Shown: one piece after another, positions 7,996 to 18,780 of the stretch | How positions within the stretch are numbered: position 1 is the stretch's first letter | Layout: the number at the start of each line of letters is the position of its first letter | NCBI GenBank assembly: GCA_015231885.1 | Contig: JADGAT010000003.1 | Location: forward strand, 74,007-121,779 | Source of the DNA: SAR324 cluster bacterium | Lineage (GTDB): Bacteria; SAR324; NAC60-12 | Length of the DNA: 47,773 nucleotides | Direction: 5' to 3' | Program-made: the position numbers and the translations under genes | The notes under the pieces: generated by a model | Databases searched by the model: none | What the model was told of the DNA's origin: nothing | The model's input: the letters and a program-made list of their open reading frames with translations, nothing else

Positions 7996-9933
7996 ATGGT
8001 TAAAAACATATTGAATTCTATTATTAATCCCCATGATATTCATCATCTCACTCCTGAAGAATTAATACAACTGGCACAAGAGTGTCGAGAACGAATCATA
8101 GAAGTCACCAGCCGGACAGGTGGCCATCTGGCATCTTCCCTAGGTTCAATTGAAATTACTATCGCATTATTTAAATTATTTGATTTTCGTTCTGACCGCA
8201 TCATCTGGGATGTTGGACACCAAGCTTATGCCCACAAAATATTGACAGGGCGTAATAAACAATTTGAAACATTAACTCAAAAAGGAGGTATCAAAAAGTT
8301 TTTATCTCCTAAAGAAAGCCCTTATGATCATTTTGGAGCAGGCCATGCGTCCACTTCTCTCTCCGCAGCATTAGGCATGGCAGTGGGCCGCGATCATAAT
8401 CAGCAAAACCACCATGTAATCGCCGTAATCGGGGATGGTTCATTGACAGGAGGATTGGCTTTTGAAGCCCTCAACCACAATGGGTATCTCGGCAAAAACA
8501 TGATTATGATTTTAAGTGACAATGGGATGAGTATTGATCCGAATGTTGGGGCCTTGTCCAAATTAATCATCCGAGTCACTTCTTCCAAGCCATACAATCG
8601 CTTACGCGATGAGGCATGGGATTTAGCCGGTAAAATACCGTTTTCTGAAGTTATTCGCGCAGGAATATTCCGACTCAATGCCTCCATCAAAACATTCATT
8701 ATGCCAAGCATGCTGTTTGAACAGCTTGGTTGGCGCTATTTTGGTCCTGTTGATGGACATAGTATTCCTGATCTGCTAGAGATCCTAAGCCACGTAAAAA
8801 ATTTAAAAGGTCCTATCGTTATTCATGCCTTAACCCAAAAAGGCAAGGGTTATTCTTTTGCAGAAAATGATTCTAATAAATACCATGGAGTTGCTCCATT
8901 TGTGCCAGAAAGTGGAGAGTTCATAAAAAAGCAAAGCGTCAATCCCAAAGAAAAAAGTTATACTCAAATTTTTGGTGATAAATTAGAAGAACTGATGGAC
9001 CAAGACCCCACTGTTATTGGCATTAGCCCTGCTATGTTAAGCGGTTCAGGGATGCTCCACTTATTTGAAAAATACCCTGATCGTATCTTTGATGTTGGGA
9101 TTGCTGAAGGCCATTGTGTCACTTTTGCTGCTGGTATGGCAACAACCCATCTCAAACCATTTGCTGCAGTATACTCCACATTTTTACAGCGAGCAGTGGA
9201 TCATGTACTACATGATGTAGCAATTCAAAAATTGCCTGTTCGTTTTATGATTGATCGGGCTGGATTGGTCGGAGCAGATGGTCCAACCCATCAGGGCGTT
9301 TTTGACTTAACTTACTTGAGAATGATTCCAAATATGACGATTATGGTTCCAAAAGATGGAACAGAACTACAAGCCATGATTGATTTTGCGTATCATTATA
9401 ACGATGGTCCTTCTGCTGTTCGATACCCCAGAGGCAACACAGATCAATTTGACAAACCCCTTATTCCCCCCATCCAGTTTGGCAAAGCCCACGTATTGGA
9501 AGATGGAAACGACATTGTCCTGTTTGCGGTGGGGACTATGGTTAAAACAGCCTTGGAAGTTTCTAAAATATTGAATGAACGGGGATACTCTGTAGCCGTC
9601 ATCAATGCTCGTTTTGTCAAGCCTCTGGATACAGAAATAGTTTGTCAATATGGACAAATGGCAAAACTTCTTGTGACATTAGAAGAAAATTCTATCCAGG
9701 GGGGCTTTGGCAGTGCCGTTTTAGAAAAATTGAGTGAGCATGCTCTTTGCCCTTTGACTTTAACATTAGGAGTCCCTGATTTTTTTATTGCTCAGGGATC
9801 CCCAGACCAGCAACGTGAAGATTCGGGATTATCTGTAACATTGGCACTGGACGCCATCTTAAAAAAATGGGAGCTTCTTCCTCAAAATGCTAAAAAAATT
9901 TCACATCCTAAACGAAAAAAAATTGCTAGCTGA
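7996..9933 (+). CDS. dxs: 1-deoxy-D-xylulose-5-phosphate synthase
   Basis: A thiamine-diphosphate enzyme that condenses pyruvate and glyceraldehyde-3-phosphate in the first step of the MEP isoprenoid pathway. Visible: SRTGGHLASSLG (residues 39-50), WDVGHQAYAHKILTGR, the ThDP/Mg motif GDGSLTGG...ALNHNG (146-162), LSDNGMSI, the YFGPVDGH block, and the pyrimidine-binding DRAGLVGADGPTHQGVFDL region. The length of 645 aa is slightly above the usual 620-640 because of a Lys-rich C-terminal tail (KKISHPKRKKIAS). The ATG start has no strong SD. No ispA or xseB neighbour is present, so it is outside the common isoprenoid cluster. Confidence 0.97.
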   Translation: MVKNILNSIINPHDIHHLTPEELIQLAQECRERIIEVTSRTGGHLASSLGSIEITIALFKLFDFRSDRIIWDVGHQAYAHKILTGRNKQFETLTQKGGIKKFLSPKESPYDHFGAGHASTSLSAALGMAVGRDHNQQNHHVIAVIGDGSLTGGLAFEALNHNGYLGKNMIMILSDNGMSIDPNVGALSKLIIRVTSSKPYNRLRDEAWDLAGKIPFSEVIRAGIFRLNASIKTFIMPSMLFEQLGWRYFGPVDGHSIPDLLEILSHVKNLKGPIVIHALTQKGKGYSFAENDSNKYHGVAPFVPESGEFIKKQSVNPKEKSYTQIFGDKLEELMDQDPTVIGISPAMLSGSGMLHLFEKYPDRIFDVGIAEGHCVTFAAGMATTHLKPFAAVYSTFLQRAVDHVLHDVAIQKLPVRFMIDRAGLVGADGPTHQGVFDLTYLRMIPNMTIMVPKDGTELQAMIDFAYHYNDGPSAVRYPRGNTDQFDKPLIPPIQFGKAHVLEDGNDIVLFAVGTMVKTALEVSKILNERGYSVAVINARFVKPLDTEIVCQYGQMAKLLVTLEENSIQGGFGSAVLEKLSEHALCPLTLTLGVPDFFIAQGSPDQQREDSGLSVTLALDAILKKWELLPQNAKKISHPKRKKIAS

Positions 9934-10055
9934 CACAACTTTAACAATTGAATAATGACAAACTTATTTACTTTTTCGGTAAATATTGCTAATCCATGAA
10001 CTTCTCTCGTCCATCATTTATAAATCATAACATTGAAATCATAAGGAAGTGATCT

Positions 10056-10316
10056 ATGTCTGAAGATTTAGTCAAAAAACTGGAAGAAAAAGTTGAAAAT
10101 GCTGTTGAAATGATCGAGTTCCTCCGTGAAGAGGTGGCAGAACTATCAGCGGAAAATGATACATTAAAAGAAGCCCGCTCGCAGTGGGAAGAAAAATTAA
10201 CCAATTTGATTGGGAAATTTGAACAATTGGAAGATGAAGAGGATTCTGAAGAGGATCTTGAAGCACATTCCACTTCTACAGAATATGGTCCTAGTGAACA
10301 AAGTTTCTCTGCATAA
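10056..10316 (+). CDS. short coiled-coil protein, ZapB-like
   Basis: 86 residues. Positions 4-65 form a continuous heptad-like coiled coil (LVKKLEEKVENAVEMIEFLREEV...), followed by an acidic stretch (EDEEDSEEDLEA) and a short polar tail. Size and composition resemble ZapB, the FtsZ-ring-associated coiled-coil protein. The similarity is one of type rather than of recognised signature. A good SD (AAGGAAG) precedes the ATG by about 6 nt. The TPR gene follows closely, so the two may be cotranscribed. Confidence 0.65.
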   Translation: MSEDLVKKLEEKVENAVEMIEFLREEVAELSAENDTLKEARSQWEEKLTNLIGKFEQLEDEEDSEEDLEAHSTSTEYGPSEQSFSA

Positions 10317-10367
10317 GACCCGTTGTCTCCATTTTATTATTTTTTTCAGGAGGGCCCTCGTCGATTT

Positions 10368-12044
10368 ATGACTGTATTGCGACGGTATATATCGGCATTT
10401 TGTGTGGGCTTTTTTTGCTTAGGCTGTTTTTTTCAAAGTCATGGCATTTCTCGTCCAGTTCTAGGCATTCTCCCATTCCAATTTGATTATCCAATAAAAC
10501 AATTTGATTGGGCTGGTGTTTTTCTCCAAGAAGAGCTCACGCACCAGCTCATTTTGTCTCAAAAAATATCCATGCGTTCAGCTGAAGTGATGCAGCTTTG
10601 GCACAAACAATTGGATTTAGCGACTGTATCGTCAATAGATACTCTGCTTTTGAGTCGTATGAGTCTGCATCAATTGCTTCGCGCAAACCTTCAAAAAGTA
10701 CTGCAGCATGCCTCTATTGAGGGCAATATTTTCTACACAGATAACAACCTAACTATCCAGCATACCCATTTTAAGGGAAAATTATCATGGAACACACCCG
10801 ATCTTGCTATTTTCGATCTAATAACAATTCTATCACGTTCCGTGCCTCATCTTAAGAATATCGCACCATATCCACAAAATTATACTTGGGAAAGCCTTAG
10901 TGCGTTTTATTCCTGGAAATTACAGCCGCATAAGCAATTTGGAACAAAAGAGTGGCAACAATACAAAGAGGAATTAGAGGCTCTGCTTAGCCATTATCCA
11001 GAAATTGCGCGTCTCATCTACCCTGAATTAGCAGCACTTTTATTATTTGAATGGACACAGAAGCAAACTAATAAATCGCTTTTACAACAAGCTGAACTCT
11101 CAACTAAAGAGGCTCTGCGATTAGATCCTCAAAATGATAAAAACCATGCTTTGCTGGCACACATTTACTACTTACAAGAAGATACCGTTAGCTCCAAAAC
11201 AGAATCTGTTATCGCCCATGCACACAATTCTCAAAATTCTATCGCTAAGATTTTATATGGGTTAACGATCGGAGAAAATACGGACGAACGAAAAAAACAT
11301 GTACTCAAAGGATTGGAAGATAATCCTTTTTTAAAAAATTATCCTACGTTTGCCAATAGAAACTTTTTTTCTTATGCAGCCTTGCTACCCATACTGCCTA
11401 AGTGGTCTGATCAACCAGTCGTCACCAACACTGTTCCAGAAGCACCAATCGATACGCCTTATCAATCATCGCTAAAAGCAGGTCAAAAATACTTTCAACA
11501 GCAGCAATGGAAACACGCTCAAGAAAATTTTAAAATTGCCCATTCCCAAAATCCGGAAGAACTCCAACCCAAATTATACCTTGCTCGTATTTTATTGGCT
11601 CAAAAAAAATATGATCACGCATTGAAATCACTGACTCCACTTGCCAAGCAATTTCCTAAAAATGAACAAGTTTTGCTGTACATGGGCTTAACTCATGAAC
11701 ATCAAAAATCTTACCAGCAAGCCACACAATATTATAGAAAAGCCTTGGTTTTAAATCAAGTACATCCACTGGCATTGCTACGATTAGGGACCGTTCTCAT
11801 TAAATTGAAACAATACAAAGAAGCACAAAACTATTTGGAAACCTTAACTCGTAAATTTCCAAAATATGCCATCGCATGGTGGAACCTAGGGTTGCTTCAC
11901 TGGCAACAAAACGATTCGGAAAATGCTCACATTATGATCAAAGAAGCTTTACGATTGGAGCCAAATAATCCAAAGTTTAGAAAGTTTCTTGAAAGACTTG
12001 AAAAAAATACAAAGTCTCAAAGTAACTCTTCGGCTCTTAAATGA
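10368..12044 (+). CDS. exported TPR-repeat protein
   Basis: The ATG at 10368 gives 558 aa with a proper export signal (MTVLRRYISAFCVGFFCLGC). An earlier in-frame TTG at 10323 would only add 15 residues ahead of it. AGGAGGG lies about 13 nt before the ATG, a little far. Residues about 28-150 look like an alpha/beta domain of the TolB-N type (GILPFQF...WAGVFLQEELTHQLILSQKISM). From about 230 onward there are tetratricopeptide repeats, clearest between 375 and 545 (AGQKYFQQQQWKHAQENFKIA; ALLRLGTVLIKLKQYKEAQNY; WWNLGLLHWQQNDSENAHIMI). A periplasmic or envelope-associated protein-interaction role is likely; the partner is unknown. Confidence 0.75.
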   Translation: MTVLRRYISAFCVGFFCLGCFFQSHGISRPVLGILPFQFDYPIKQFDWAGVFLQEELTHQLILSQKISMRSAEVMQLWHKQLDLATVSSIDTLLLSRMSLHQLLRANLQKVLQHASIEGNIFYTDNNLTIQHTHFKGKLSWNTPDLAIFDLITILSRSVPHLKNIAPYPQNYTWESLSAFYSWKLQPHKQFGTKEWQQYKEELEALLSHYPEIARLIYPELAALLLFEWTQKQTNKSLLQQAELSTKEALRLDPQNDKNHALLAHIYYLQEDTVSSKTESVIAHAHNSQNSIAKILYGLTIGENTDERKKHVLKGLEDNPFLKNYPTFANRNFFSYAALLPILPKWSDQPVVTNTVPEAPIDTPYQSSLKAGQKYFQQQQWKHAQENFKIAHSQNPEELQPKLYLARILLAQKKYDHALKSLTPLAKQFPKNEQVLLYMGLTHEHQKSYQQATQYYRKALVLNQVHPLALLRLGTVLIKLKQYKEAQNYLETLTRKFPKYAIAWWNLGLLHWQQNDSENAHIMIKEALRLEPNNPKFRKFLERLEKNTKSQSNSSALK

Positions 12045-12078
12045 CTATAGCTTATCAAACTTGATTTATTAACTTCTC

Positions 12079-12999
12079 ATGCTGCCTACTGAAAAACAAA
12101 AAATTGCACGCACGCGAAAACCTCCGTGGCTCAAAGTTACCATACCCCATGGAGAAAACTATAACTGGCTCAAAGAAAAAAGCTCAAATCTTCAGCTAAA
12201 TACTGTTTGTCAAGAGGCCCGTTGTCCAAACATTGGAGAGTGCTGGAACGCAAAAACGGCAACATTTATGCTGATGGGAGAAATTTGTACCCGCGGCTGC
12301 CGCTTCTGTTCTGTTCGAACAGCCCGTATTCCAGATGCTTTGGATCCAGACGAGCCTCGTAAACTGGCAGATACAATCTGCAGCATGAATTTAAAATACG
12401 TGGTCATTACCTCCGTCAATCGAGACGATTTATCTGATCAAGGATCCCTACATATTGCCGAATCAATTAAGCTTGTAAAACAAAAGAATCCGGAATTATT
12501 CATAGAAATGTTAATTCCAGATTTTTGTGGTGATACCGCTCTCGTTCAGAATGTTATGAACGAACAACCGCATGTTATCAGCCATAATGTTGAAACCGTA
12601 AAGCGTCTAACACATCCTGTCCGAGACCCACGGGCCGGATACCAGCAATCATTAAATGTCTTGCATTATATTAAACAGAACAACAACAGTCTTTATACCA
12701 AGTCATCCTTGATGCTGGGATTAGGAGAAACTCATGGTGAAATAATCAGAACCATGGAGGATCTACGCGGGGTTAACGTAGACTTTTTAACTTTAGGACA
12801 ATACCTCCAACCTGATTCTACAAAATTACAAGTCGTTCGTTTTTTACATCCGGATGAATTTAATGAACTCTCCGATATTGGCTATAAAATGGGTTTTGAG
12901 TATGTGGCCTCTGGGCCTTTAGTCCGCAGCTCTTATCGGGCTGCTCAATATTTTCTAGAAAAGAAGCTCAGAAACCCGCCAATTTACACAAGTATTTGA
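12079..12999 (+). CDS. lipA: lipoyl synthase
   Basis: A radical-SAM enzyme inserting two sulfurs into protein-bound octanoyl groups. Both iron-sulfur clusters are supported: the auxiliary cluster cysteines in CQEARCPNIGECW (Cys44, 49, 55) and the SAM cluster CTRGCRFC (Cys70, 74, 77). The C-terminal serine ligand motif RSSYRA is present. DLRGVNVDFLTLGQYLQPD is also typical. Length is normal (306 aa). No lipB or lplA is adjacent. It lies in the plus-strand run just before trxA. Confidence 0.97.
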   Translation: MLPTEKQKIARTRKPPWLKVTIPHGENYNWLKEKSSNLQLNTVCQEARCPNIGECWNAKTATFMLMGEICTRGCRFCSVRTARIPDALDPDEPRKLADTICSMNLKYVVITSVNRDDLSDQGSLHIAESIKLVKQKNPELFIEMLIPDFCGDTALVQNVMNEQPHVISHNVETVKRLTHPVRDPRAGYQQSLNVLHYIKQNNNSLYTKSSLMLGLGETHGEIIRTMEDLRGVNVDFLTLGQYLQPDSTKLQVVRFLHPDEFNELSDIGYKMGFEYVASGPLVRSSYRAAQYFLEKKLRNPPIYTSI

Positions 13000-13094
13000 A
13001 ATTATTAAATAATTTTAAAAACTTGTCTTAACTCCCTTTCTCATGTAAAAATAAGTCTTCCGCAGCTAAATTTGAATCTAATTAAGGAGTGATT

Positions 13095-13421
13095 ATGGCT
13101 GGTGATAAAGTAATTCACTTGACAGACGCCAATTTTGATGAAGAGATAAAATCAGGGTTGGCTTTGGTTGACTTTTGGGCAGAATGGTGTGGCCCTTGTT
13201 TGGCATTAGCACCTGCTATCGATGAAATGGCCCAAGCTTATGATGGTCAAGTTAAAGTATGTAAAGTCAATGTAGATAATAATCAAGCAATTTCTGCACG
13301 TTATGGAATTCGTGGCATTCCCACCGTCATGCTGTTTAAAAATGGTGAGCAAGCAGACATGTTCACAGGAAACAGCCCTCAAAAAATCAAAGAAATGGTG
13401 GATCGTGCAGTAGCTAATTGA
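13095..13421 (+). CDS. trxA: thioredoxin
   Basis: A 108-residue thioredoxin with the WCGPC redox site inside LVDFWAEWCGPCLALAPAI and the cis-proline in GIRGIPTVMLFKNGE. It reduces cytosolic disulfides. The ATG at 13095 is chosen because AAGGAG is positioned 5 nt before it; the in-frame GTG six bases earlier lies inside that SD. A possible sigma-70-like promoter (TTGTCT, 17 nt, TAAAAA) is visible at about 13023-13051. The residue after the active site is Leu where most thioredoxins have Lys or Arg. Confidence 0.95.
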   Translation: MAGDKVIHLTDANFDEEIKSGLALVDFWAEWCGPCLALAPAIDEMAQAYDGQVKVCKVNVDNNQAISARYGIRGIPTVMLFKNGEQADMFTGNSPQKIKEMVDRAVAN

Positions 13422-13437
13422 TCCTAAGTAACCCCCT

Positions 13438-14238
13438 TTGGAAACACCCCATTTGTGTAATTGGCTTTTGCTTTTGTCATATGATGGATTCAACTATCAT
13501 GGTTGGCAAGTGCAAAAGCACCACAACACGATTGAAGCTGAGCTTGAGAAAGCAATTGCAACTATCACAAGAAAAGTTGCCAGTGTGTTTGGAGCTGGAC
13601 GCACTGATGCTAAGGTCCATGCATTGAATCAAACTGCCAGTTTTTTTTCTGATGCTAACCTCTCATCAGAGAAATGGCGTGCAGCTCTCAATGCCGTTCT
13701 GCCTGAAGATATTGTTATTAAATACGTTCTAAAAGTTTCTTCTGATTTTCATGCACGCCATAGCTCTACAGCTAAATTCTATCGTTATCTGATTTATAAT
13801 AAACCTTACCCCAATCCATTTGCAAACCACTATAGCTGGTGGATTCGTAAACCTCTCGATGTAACCGCTATGCAACAAGCAGCTCAATACTTTATTGGCG
13901 AGTACGATTTTTCAGCATTTCGCTCTTCCCAATGCTCTTCGCTGTCTCCTGTCAAATCAGTCCACAAGCTCATTGTCTATCCTTTGAATACGTCCATTGC
14001 CTCTCTTTGTATTGAAATTAAAGCCAATTCTTTTTTACAGCATATGGTACGTATCATTGTCGGCACTCTTGTTGCTGTTGGTCAACATCGCTTTTTGCCA
14101 AATTCTATCCCTGGTATTATCAACAGTCACGATCGCACCCAAAGTGGAAAAACAGCTCCTCCTTATGGACTATATGTGCTACAAGTTGAGTATAATAATC
14201 ACGATATCCAATGGCCCTCTGACGTTTTGGATTTTTAA
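13438..14238 (+). CDS. truA: tRNA pseudouridine(38-40) synthase
   Basis: TruA isomerises uridines 38-40 in the tRNA anticodon stem. Motifs: LSYDGFNYHGWQ near the start, the catalytic-Asp segment GAGRTDAKVHALNQ (Asp57), HARHSSTAKFYRYLI, and the C-terminal NSFLQHMVRIIVGTLV. In most homologues the residue after RTDA is Gly; here it is Lys. There is no usable ATG. TTG at 13438 gives the best fit to the family N terminus, without a clear SD. The start is 16 nt after trxA, so coupling with trxA is likely. Confidence 0.93.
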   Translation: METPHLCNWLLLLSYDGFNYHGWQVQKHHNTIEAELEKAIATITRKVASVFGAGRTDAKVHALNQTASFFSDANLSSEKWRAALNAVLPEDIVIKYVLKVSSDFHARHSSTAKFYRYLIYNKPYPNPFANHYSWWIRKPLDVTAMQQAAQYFIGEYDFSAFRSSQCSSLSPVKSVHKLIVYPLNTSIASLCIEIKANSFLQHMVRIIVGTLVAVGQHRFLPNSIPGIINSHDRTQSGKTAPPYGLYVLQVEYNNHDIQWPSDVLDF

Positions 14239-14268
14239 ACCAACTTGATCACCTTTTCTCAATTATCC

Positions 14269-16248
14269 ATGCCTCAGTTTGAACTCAAAGCAGATTTTAT
14301 TCCTGCTGGTGACCAACCTCAAGCAATCAACTCTTTAGTAAATGGATTACAACAAAACAAAAAACATCAGGTTTTGTTGGGTATCACGGGCTCTGGAAAA
14401 ACTTTCACTATGGCAAATATCATCCAGAGAATACAACGTCCCACTTTGATCATTGCTCATAATAAAACTTTAGCGGCCCAGTTATTTAATGAATTTAAAG
14501 ACTTCTTTCCGAATAATGCAGTAGAGTATTTCGTTAGCTTTTACGATTACTATCAACCAGAAGCCTATGTCCCAAAACGCGATTTATATATTGAAAAAGA
14601 TACTTCAATTAATGACGAGCTGGAACGTTTGCGTCTATCAGCAACTCGATCCCTTCTAGAACGAGAAGATGTCATCATAGTGAGCAGTGTTTCATGTATT
14701 TATGGTCTGGGTTCCCCTGAGGAATATGGAGAAATGATGCTCTTTTTTAAAGAAGGAGATAATATTCCTAGGGCGACTTTACTGGATAGGTTGATTGAAC
14801 TCCGGTATGAACGCAACGACTTCGATTTTCATCGAGGCTCCTTTCGTGTCCGTGGTGATGTGGTGGAAATTTTTATGGCAGAATCCGATTATGCCATCCG
14901 TGTCGAACTATTCGGGGACGAAGTTGAGCAATTAACCAAATTTGATCCACTGACTGGCAAAAAACAAGATAGCTTGTCTCGAATTGCTATCTATCCTAAT
15001 TCTCATTATGTCACCCCAGCAGAAAGGATGCCGACCACATTGAAGATGATTCGTGCGGAATTGAAAGAACAACTGGCTCAATTCAGTCGAGAGAATAAAC
15101 TTATTGAGTATCAGAGACTACAACAACGGACTGAATATGACCTTGAGATGCTCGAACAAACCGGTTTTTGTAAAGGTATTGAAAACTACAGCAGGATCTT
15201 GCAACGCCGGGCCCCTGGTTCCGCATCACCGACTTTAATTGATTATTTTCCGCGCGATGCCTTAATTTTTATTGATGAAAGTCATGTCACCATTCCACAA
15301 ATCCGTGGCATGTATGCCGGAGATTTTTCAAGAAAAACAACATTGGTGGACTTCGGCTTCCGATTGCCATCAGCTTTGGATAACCGCCCTTATAAATTTG
15401 AAGAATTTGAACGAACACATCAAAAGAGAATTTACGTCTCAGCAACCCCTGGTCCTTATGAGCTACAGCATAAACAGACTTCTGTAGTAGAACAAGTTAT
15501 ACGCCCTACAGGGTTGTTAGACCCAATAGTAGAAGTACGCCCCATGATGGGGCAAGTGGACGATATGCTTGATGAAATCCGGGTTCGTATTGCATCAAAG
15601 GAACGAGTACTGATTACGACATTGACCAAACGAATGGCTGAAGATTTAGCTGAATACTATGAAGATTTGGGAATTGCTGTACGCTATATGCATTCTGATA
15701 TTGATGCAATTGAGCGTACCCAAATAATTCATGATCTTCGTGCTGGTGAATTTAGTGTTTTAATTGGCATAAATTTACTCAGAGAAGGCCTGGATTTACC
15801 TGAAGTCTCTTTGGTAGGAATTTTTGATGCAGATAAGGAAGGGTTTTTGCGGTCAACGACTTCTCTTATTCAAACTATTGGACGCGCGGCCCGTAACATT
15901 AATGGCACGGTGATCATGTATGCTGATCGAATTACTGATTCTATGCAATTAGCTATAAAAATTACTGATCAGCGCAGAATCCGGCAAACGAAATACAATC
16001 AACACCACAATATTATTCCTAAAACTATTTACAAACGTCTGCAAGATTCATTAGTCTCTGCGGAACAAGCAGCAATGGTCGCTGAGGTAGAAGCAACCTA
16101 TCATACCACTGTCCAGCTGGAATCCCAAATCAATGCACTTGAAAAAGAAATGCTCCAAGCAGCAGCCATACTCAACTTTGAGCATGCTGCTGAATTGAGA
16201 GATAAAATTCAAATTCTTAAGAATCGGCTGATTGGTTTAGAAGAGTAA
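14269..16248 (+). CDS. uvrB: UvrABC excinuclease subunit B
   Basis: The damage-verification helicase of nucleotide excision repair. The ATG at 14269 ([20 protein letters not shown]) matches the family N terminus better than an in-frame TTG 24 nt earlier. Walker A is GITGSGKT (residues 38-45). The beta-hairpin is [16 protein letters not shown], the DEAD-like box is DESH, motif V/VI is [17 protein letters not shown] and QTIGRAARN, and a C-terminal UVR helix pair ([21 protein letters not shown]) binds UvrA/UvrC. At 659 aa the length is normal. No LexA box is visible directly upstream; the gene is within the trxA-truA-uvrB-priA run. Confidence 0.97.
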   Translation: MPQFELKADFIPAGDQPQAINSLVNGLQQNKKHQVLLGITGSGKTFTMANIIQRIQRPTLIIAHNKTLAAQLFNEFKDFFPNNAVEYFVSFYDYYQPEAYVPKRDLYIEKDTSINDELERLRLSATRSLLEREDVIIVSSVSCIYGLGSPEEYGEMMLFFKEGDNIPRATLLDRLIELRYERNDFDFHRGSFRVRGDVVEIFMAESDYAIRVELFGDEVEQLTKFDPLTGKKQDSLSRIAIYPNSHYVTPAERMPTTLKMIRAELKEQLAQFSRENKLIEYQRLQQRTEYDLEMLEQTGFCKGIENYSRILQRRAPGSASPTLIDYFPRDALIFIDESHVTIPQIRGMYAGDFSRKTTLVDFGFRLPSALDNRPYKFEEFERTHQKRIYVSATPGPYELQHKQTSVVEQVIRPTGLLDPIVEVRPMMGQVDDMLDEIRVRIASKERVLITTLTKRMAEDLAEYYEDLGIAVRYMHSDIDAIERTQIIHDLRAGEFSVLIGINLLREGLDLPEVSLVGIFDADKEGFLRSTTSLIQTIGRAARNINGTVIMYADRITDSMQLAIKITDQRRIRQTKYNQHHNIIPKTIYKRLQDSLVSAEQAAMVAEVEATYHTTVQLESQINALEKEMLQAAAILNFEHAAELRDKIQILKNRLIGLEE

Positions 16249-16252
16249 ATTT

Positions 16253-18676
16253 ATGATGATCATCGAAGTTGCCTTCAATTTACCCCTTCGCCAAAATTTT
16301 GATTATGAGTGGCCTGCTGCATTGCCTCAAACCCCTCAAATTGGTCTCCGTGTCCTTGTCCCTTTTGGCCCACATAAAAAAGTTGGAGTCATTGTAAAAA
16401 TCAAATCATCTTCTGAATTCCCTGGTCTTAAAAAAGTTGAGTCAACTTTAGATGAAAAGCCCGTATTTTCACAACAACTTCTAGAGCTAACCCACTGGGT
16501 GGCAGAATATTATTTCTGTGGTTGGGGGGAGGTGCTGAGTAGTGCGATTCCTGGAGGATTAAACATTCAGGTTAACACAATTTATCACCGTAATGTTCTA
16601 AACAAACATCTTAGTGACTCAGAATGTCTTAGTATTTCTGTTCAGCAGTTAGTCGAAAGTAATACTTCGTGGAGCCTCCAAGAGTGGAGGCAAGCTTCAC
16701 CTTCCCAATCTGACCAAAAGTATCTGAAACAATGGCTGCAAAACAAAGAAATAGAATCGAATCAAACATTAGTTAATAATAAAAAAAACAAGCCTAAAAT
16801 GGAACGTTGGACCCGTTTAATCAATGCTCCCTCTTTGGGAAAAAAACATTCTCGCCGTAAACAGACGAAACGAGAAAAGATTCTACTACTACTCCTAGAG
16901 CATCAAGAAATTTCTTTAGCTCAGCTGAAGGATCATGTTGCTAAACCAGCACAAGTAATTAAACAGTTGAAAGAAGAAAATGCGATTGAAATGTTTGAGA
17001 AACGTGTTTATCGGCGCTTTTTGCAAAGCGACTTGCCAGCGATCCAACCTTTTCAAACACTCAGCACAGATCAAGAAAAAGCCTATCAAATAATAAAAGG
17101 GTCTATTGAAAATGGAAAATACAATACCTATTTACTACATGGCGTGACTGGCAGTGGAAAAACAGAAATTTATCTCCACTCCGTTCGAGAGACTTTAGCT
17201 AAAGAAAAACAATGTTTGATTTTAGTTCCAGAAATTTCACTAACCCCCCAATTAGTAGACGGTTTTCGATCACGTTTCGGAGATAAAATTGCAGTTTTAC
17301 ATAGTGGGATGGGCGAGGGAGAGCGTTTTGACGAATGGTCTCGAGTTGTACAGCACAACGCTCCTATCGTCATTGGGGCTCGCAGTGCCGTTTTTGCCCC
17401 TCTTGAGAACATTGGCTTAATCATTGTAGATGAAGAGCACGACTCGTCCTATAAACAAGAAGAAACTCCTCGTTATAATGGACGAGATATTGCTGTCTAC
17501 CGGGGATATAGTGTGCAGGCAACTGTAATTTTAGGCTCTGCAACCCCTTCTTTAGAGTCATGCTACAATGTTACTATTGATAAATTTCACTTATTATCTC
17601 TGCCGACTCGTATCCATCAACTTCCAATGCCAGAAGTGACATTAATCAATCTGAAAAACTGTGTCCGGCAAAAAGGATGTTATTTTTTCTCCGTTCAACT
17701 CGTTGAAGCAATCCGCCAACGATTACAACGAAATGAGCAGACTCTTTTATTTTTGAATCGTCGTGGTTACGCCTCCTTAGTTCAATGTGAAATATGCCAG
17801 GAAGCGATAACTTGTCCGAACTGCAGCCTTAGTTTAGTGTATCATCAAAATATCGGGATTTTGAACTGTCATCAATGCAATCATTCTAATCCGATTCCAA
17901 AACATTGCCCCAGTTGCCATGCTGATCAATTAAAAATATTAGGCATTGGAACAGAACAGATCGAATCGGAATTGCATGTGATGTTCCCTGAAGCGCGCAT
18001 ATTACGATTAGACCGTGATACACTGCGCGGGAAATTTACTTTAGGGCAAATGCTGAATCAAATTCGTAATCATGATGTCGACATTGTCATTGGAACACAG
18101 CTTGTCACAAAAGGGCATGATTTTCCGAAAATCACTTTGGTAGGAGTTATTTTAGCAGATCTATCTCTGAACTTTCCTGACATCCGTTCAGCAGAAAGAA
18201 CATTTCAAATTCTTACTCAAGTTGGAGGACGAGCTGGTCGTGCTAATTTACCAGGTGATGTTTTGATTCAAACTTATAATCCGGGTCACCATAGTTTGTG
18301 CTACGCAAAAATGTATGATTTTGAACAATTTAAGATTAAAGAGCTTAATATAAGAAAACAATTGAGTGCTCCACCCTTTTTTAATTTAGCCATCGTTCTT
18401 TTCAGCAGTCCAAAAGAAAATCGAGTTAAAACCATTGCCCACCAATTTCATGATAAACTTTCACTTCGGCAAAATATCGGTTTGTATCATACCCCTCCTT
18501 TTGAAGCACCCATCAAAAAAATAAATAAACGTTTTCGCTGGATGATTATTTTGAAAGCAGCCCACATTAAAATAATCCATTATGCTTTTCAGAATATTTT
18601 TAACCAATCGATTTCAATTTCCTCCCTTCCTGAAGATCGTGTGATTATTGACATCAATCCCTATAATTTTCTTTAA
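16253..18676 (+). CDS. priA: primosomal replication-restart helicase PriA
   Basis: A 3'-5' helicase that reloads the replisome at stalled forks. Order of domains: N-terminal 3'-end-binding domain (VAFNLPLRQNFDYEW...), winged-helix segment around 200-250, Walker A GVTGSGKTE (about 296-304), DEEHD box, and a double zinc-binding cysteine cluster at about 512-560 (CEICQEAITCPNC...CHQCNH...CPSCHAD). C-terminal motifs are VGGRAGRA and VLIQTYNP. At 807 aa it is slightly long because of a Lys-rich stretch around 165-205. It begins 4 nt after the uvrB stop, with AGAAG as a modest SD. It ends opposite the phosphohexomutase. Confidence 0.96.
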   Translation: MMIIEVAFNLPLRQNFDYEWPAALPQTPQIGLRVLVPFGPHKKVGVIVKIKSSSEFPGLKKVESTLDEKPVFSQQLLELTHWVAEYYFCGWGEVLSSAIPGGLNIQVNTIYHRNVLNKHLSDSECLSISVQQLVESNTSWSLQEWRQASPSQSDQKYLKQWLQNKEIESNQTLVNNKKNKPKMERWTRLINAPSLGKKHSRRKQTKREKILLLLLEHQEISLAQLKDHVAKPAQVIKQLKEENAIEMFEKRVYRRFLQSDLPAIQPFQTLSTDQEKAYQIIKGSIENGKYNTYLLHGVTGSGKTEIYLHSVRETLAKEKQCLILVPEISLTPQLVDGFRSRFGDKIAVLHSGMGEGERFDEWSRVVQHNAPIVIGARSAVFAPLENIGLIIVDEEHDSSYKQEETPRYNGRDIAVYRGYSVQATVILGSATPSLESCYNVTIDKFHLLSLPTRIHQLPMPEVTLINLKNCVRQKGCYFFSVQLVEAIRQRLQRNEQTLLFLNRRGYASLVQCEICQEAITCPNCSLSLVYHQNIGILNCHQCNHSNPIPKHCPSCHADQLKILGIGTEQIESELHVMFPEARILRLDRDTLRGKFTLGQMLNQIRNHDVDIVIGTQLVTKGHDFPKITLVGVILADLSLNFPDIRSAERTFQILTQVGGRAGRANLPGDVLIQTYNPGHHSLCYAKMYDFEQFKIKELNIRKQLSAPPFFNLAIVLFSSPKENRVKTIAHQFHDKLSLRQNIGLYHTPPFEAPIKKINKRFRWMIILKAAHIKIIHYAFQNIFNQSISISSLPEDRVIIDINPYNFL

Positions 18677-18780
18677 AATGGATGAACAAATACAACAGCA
18701 AGCATATTCAACCGCATAAAGGCTCTATTTTCCCTTAGATCCTGCGTTTTTTTGACAAATATACAAGCATTGGTTTACAG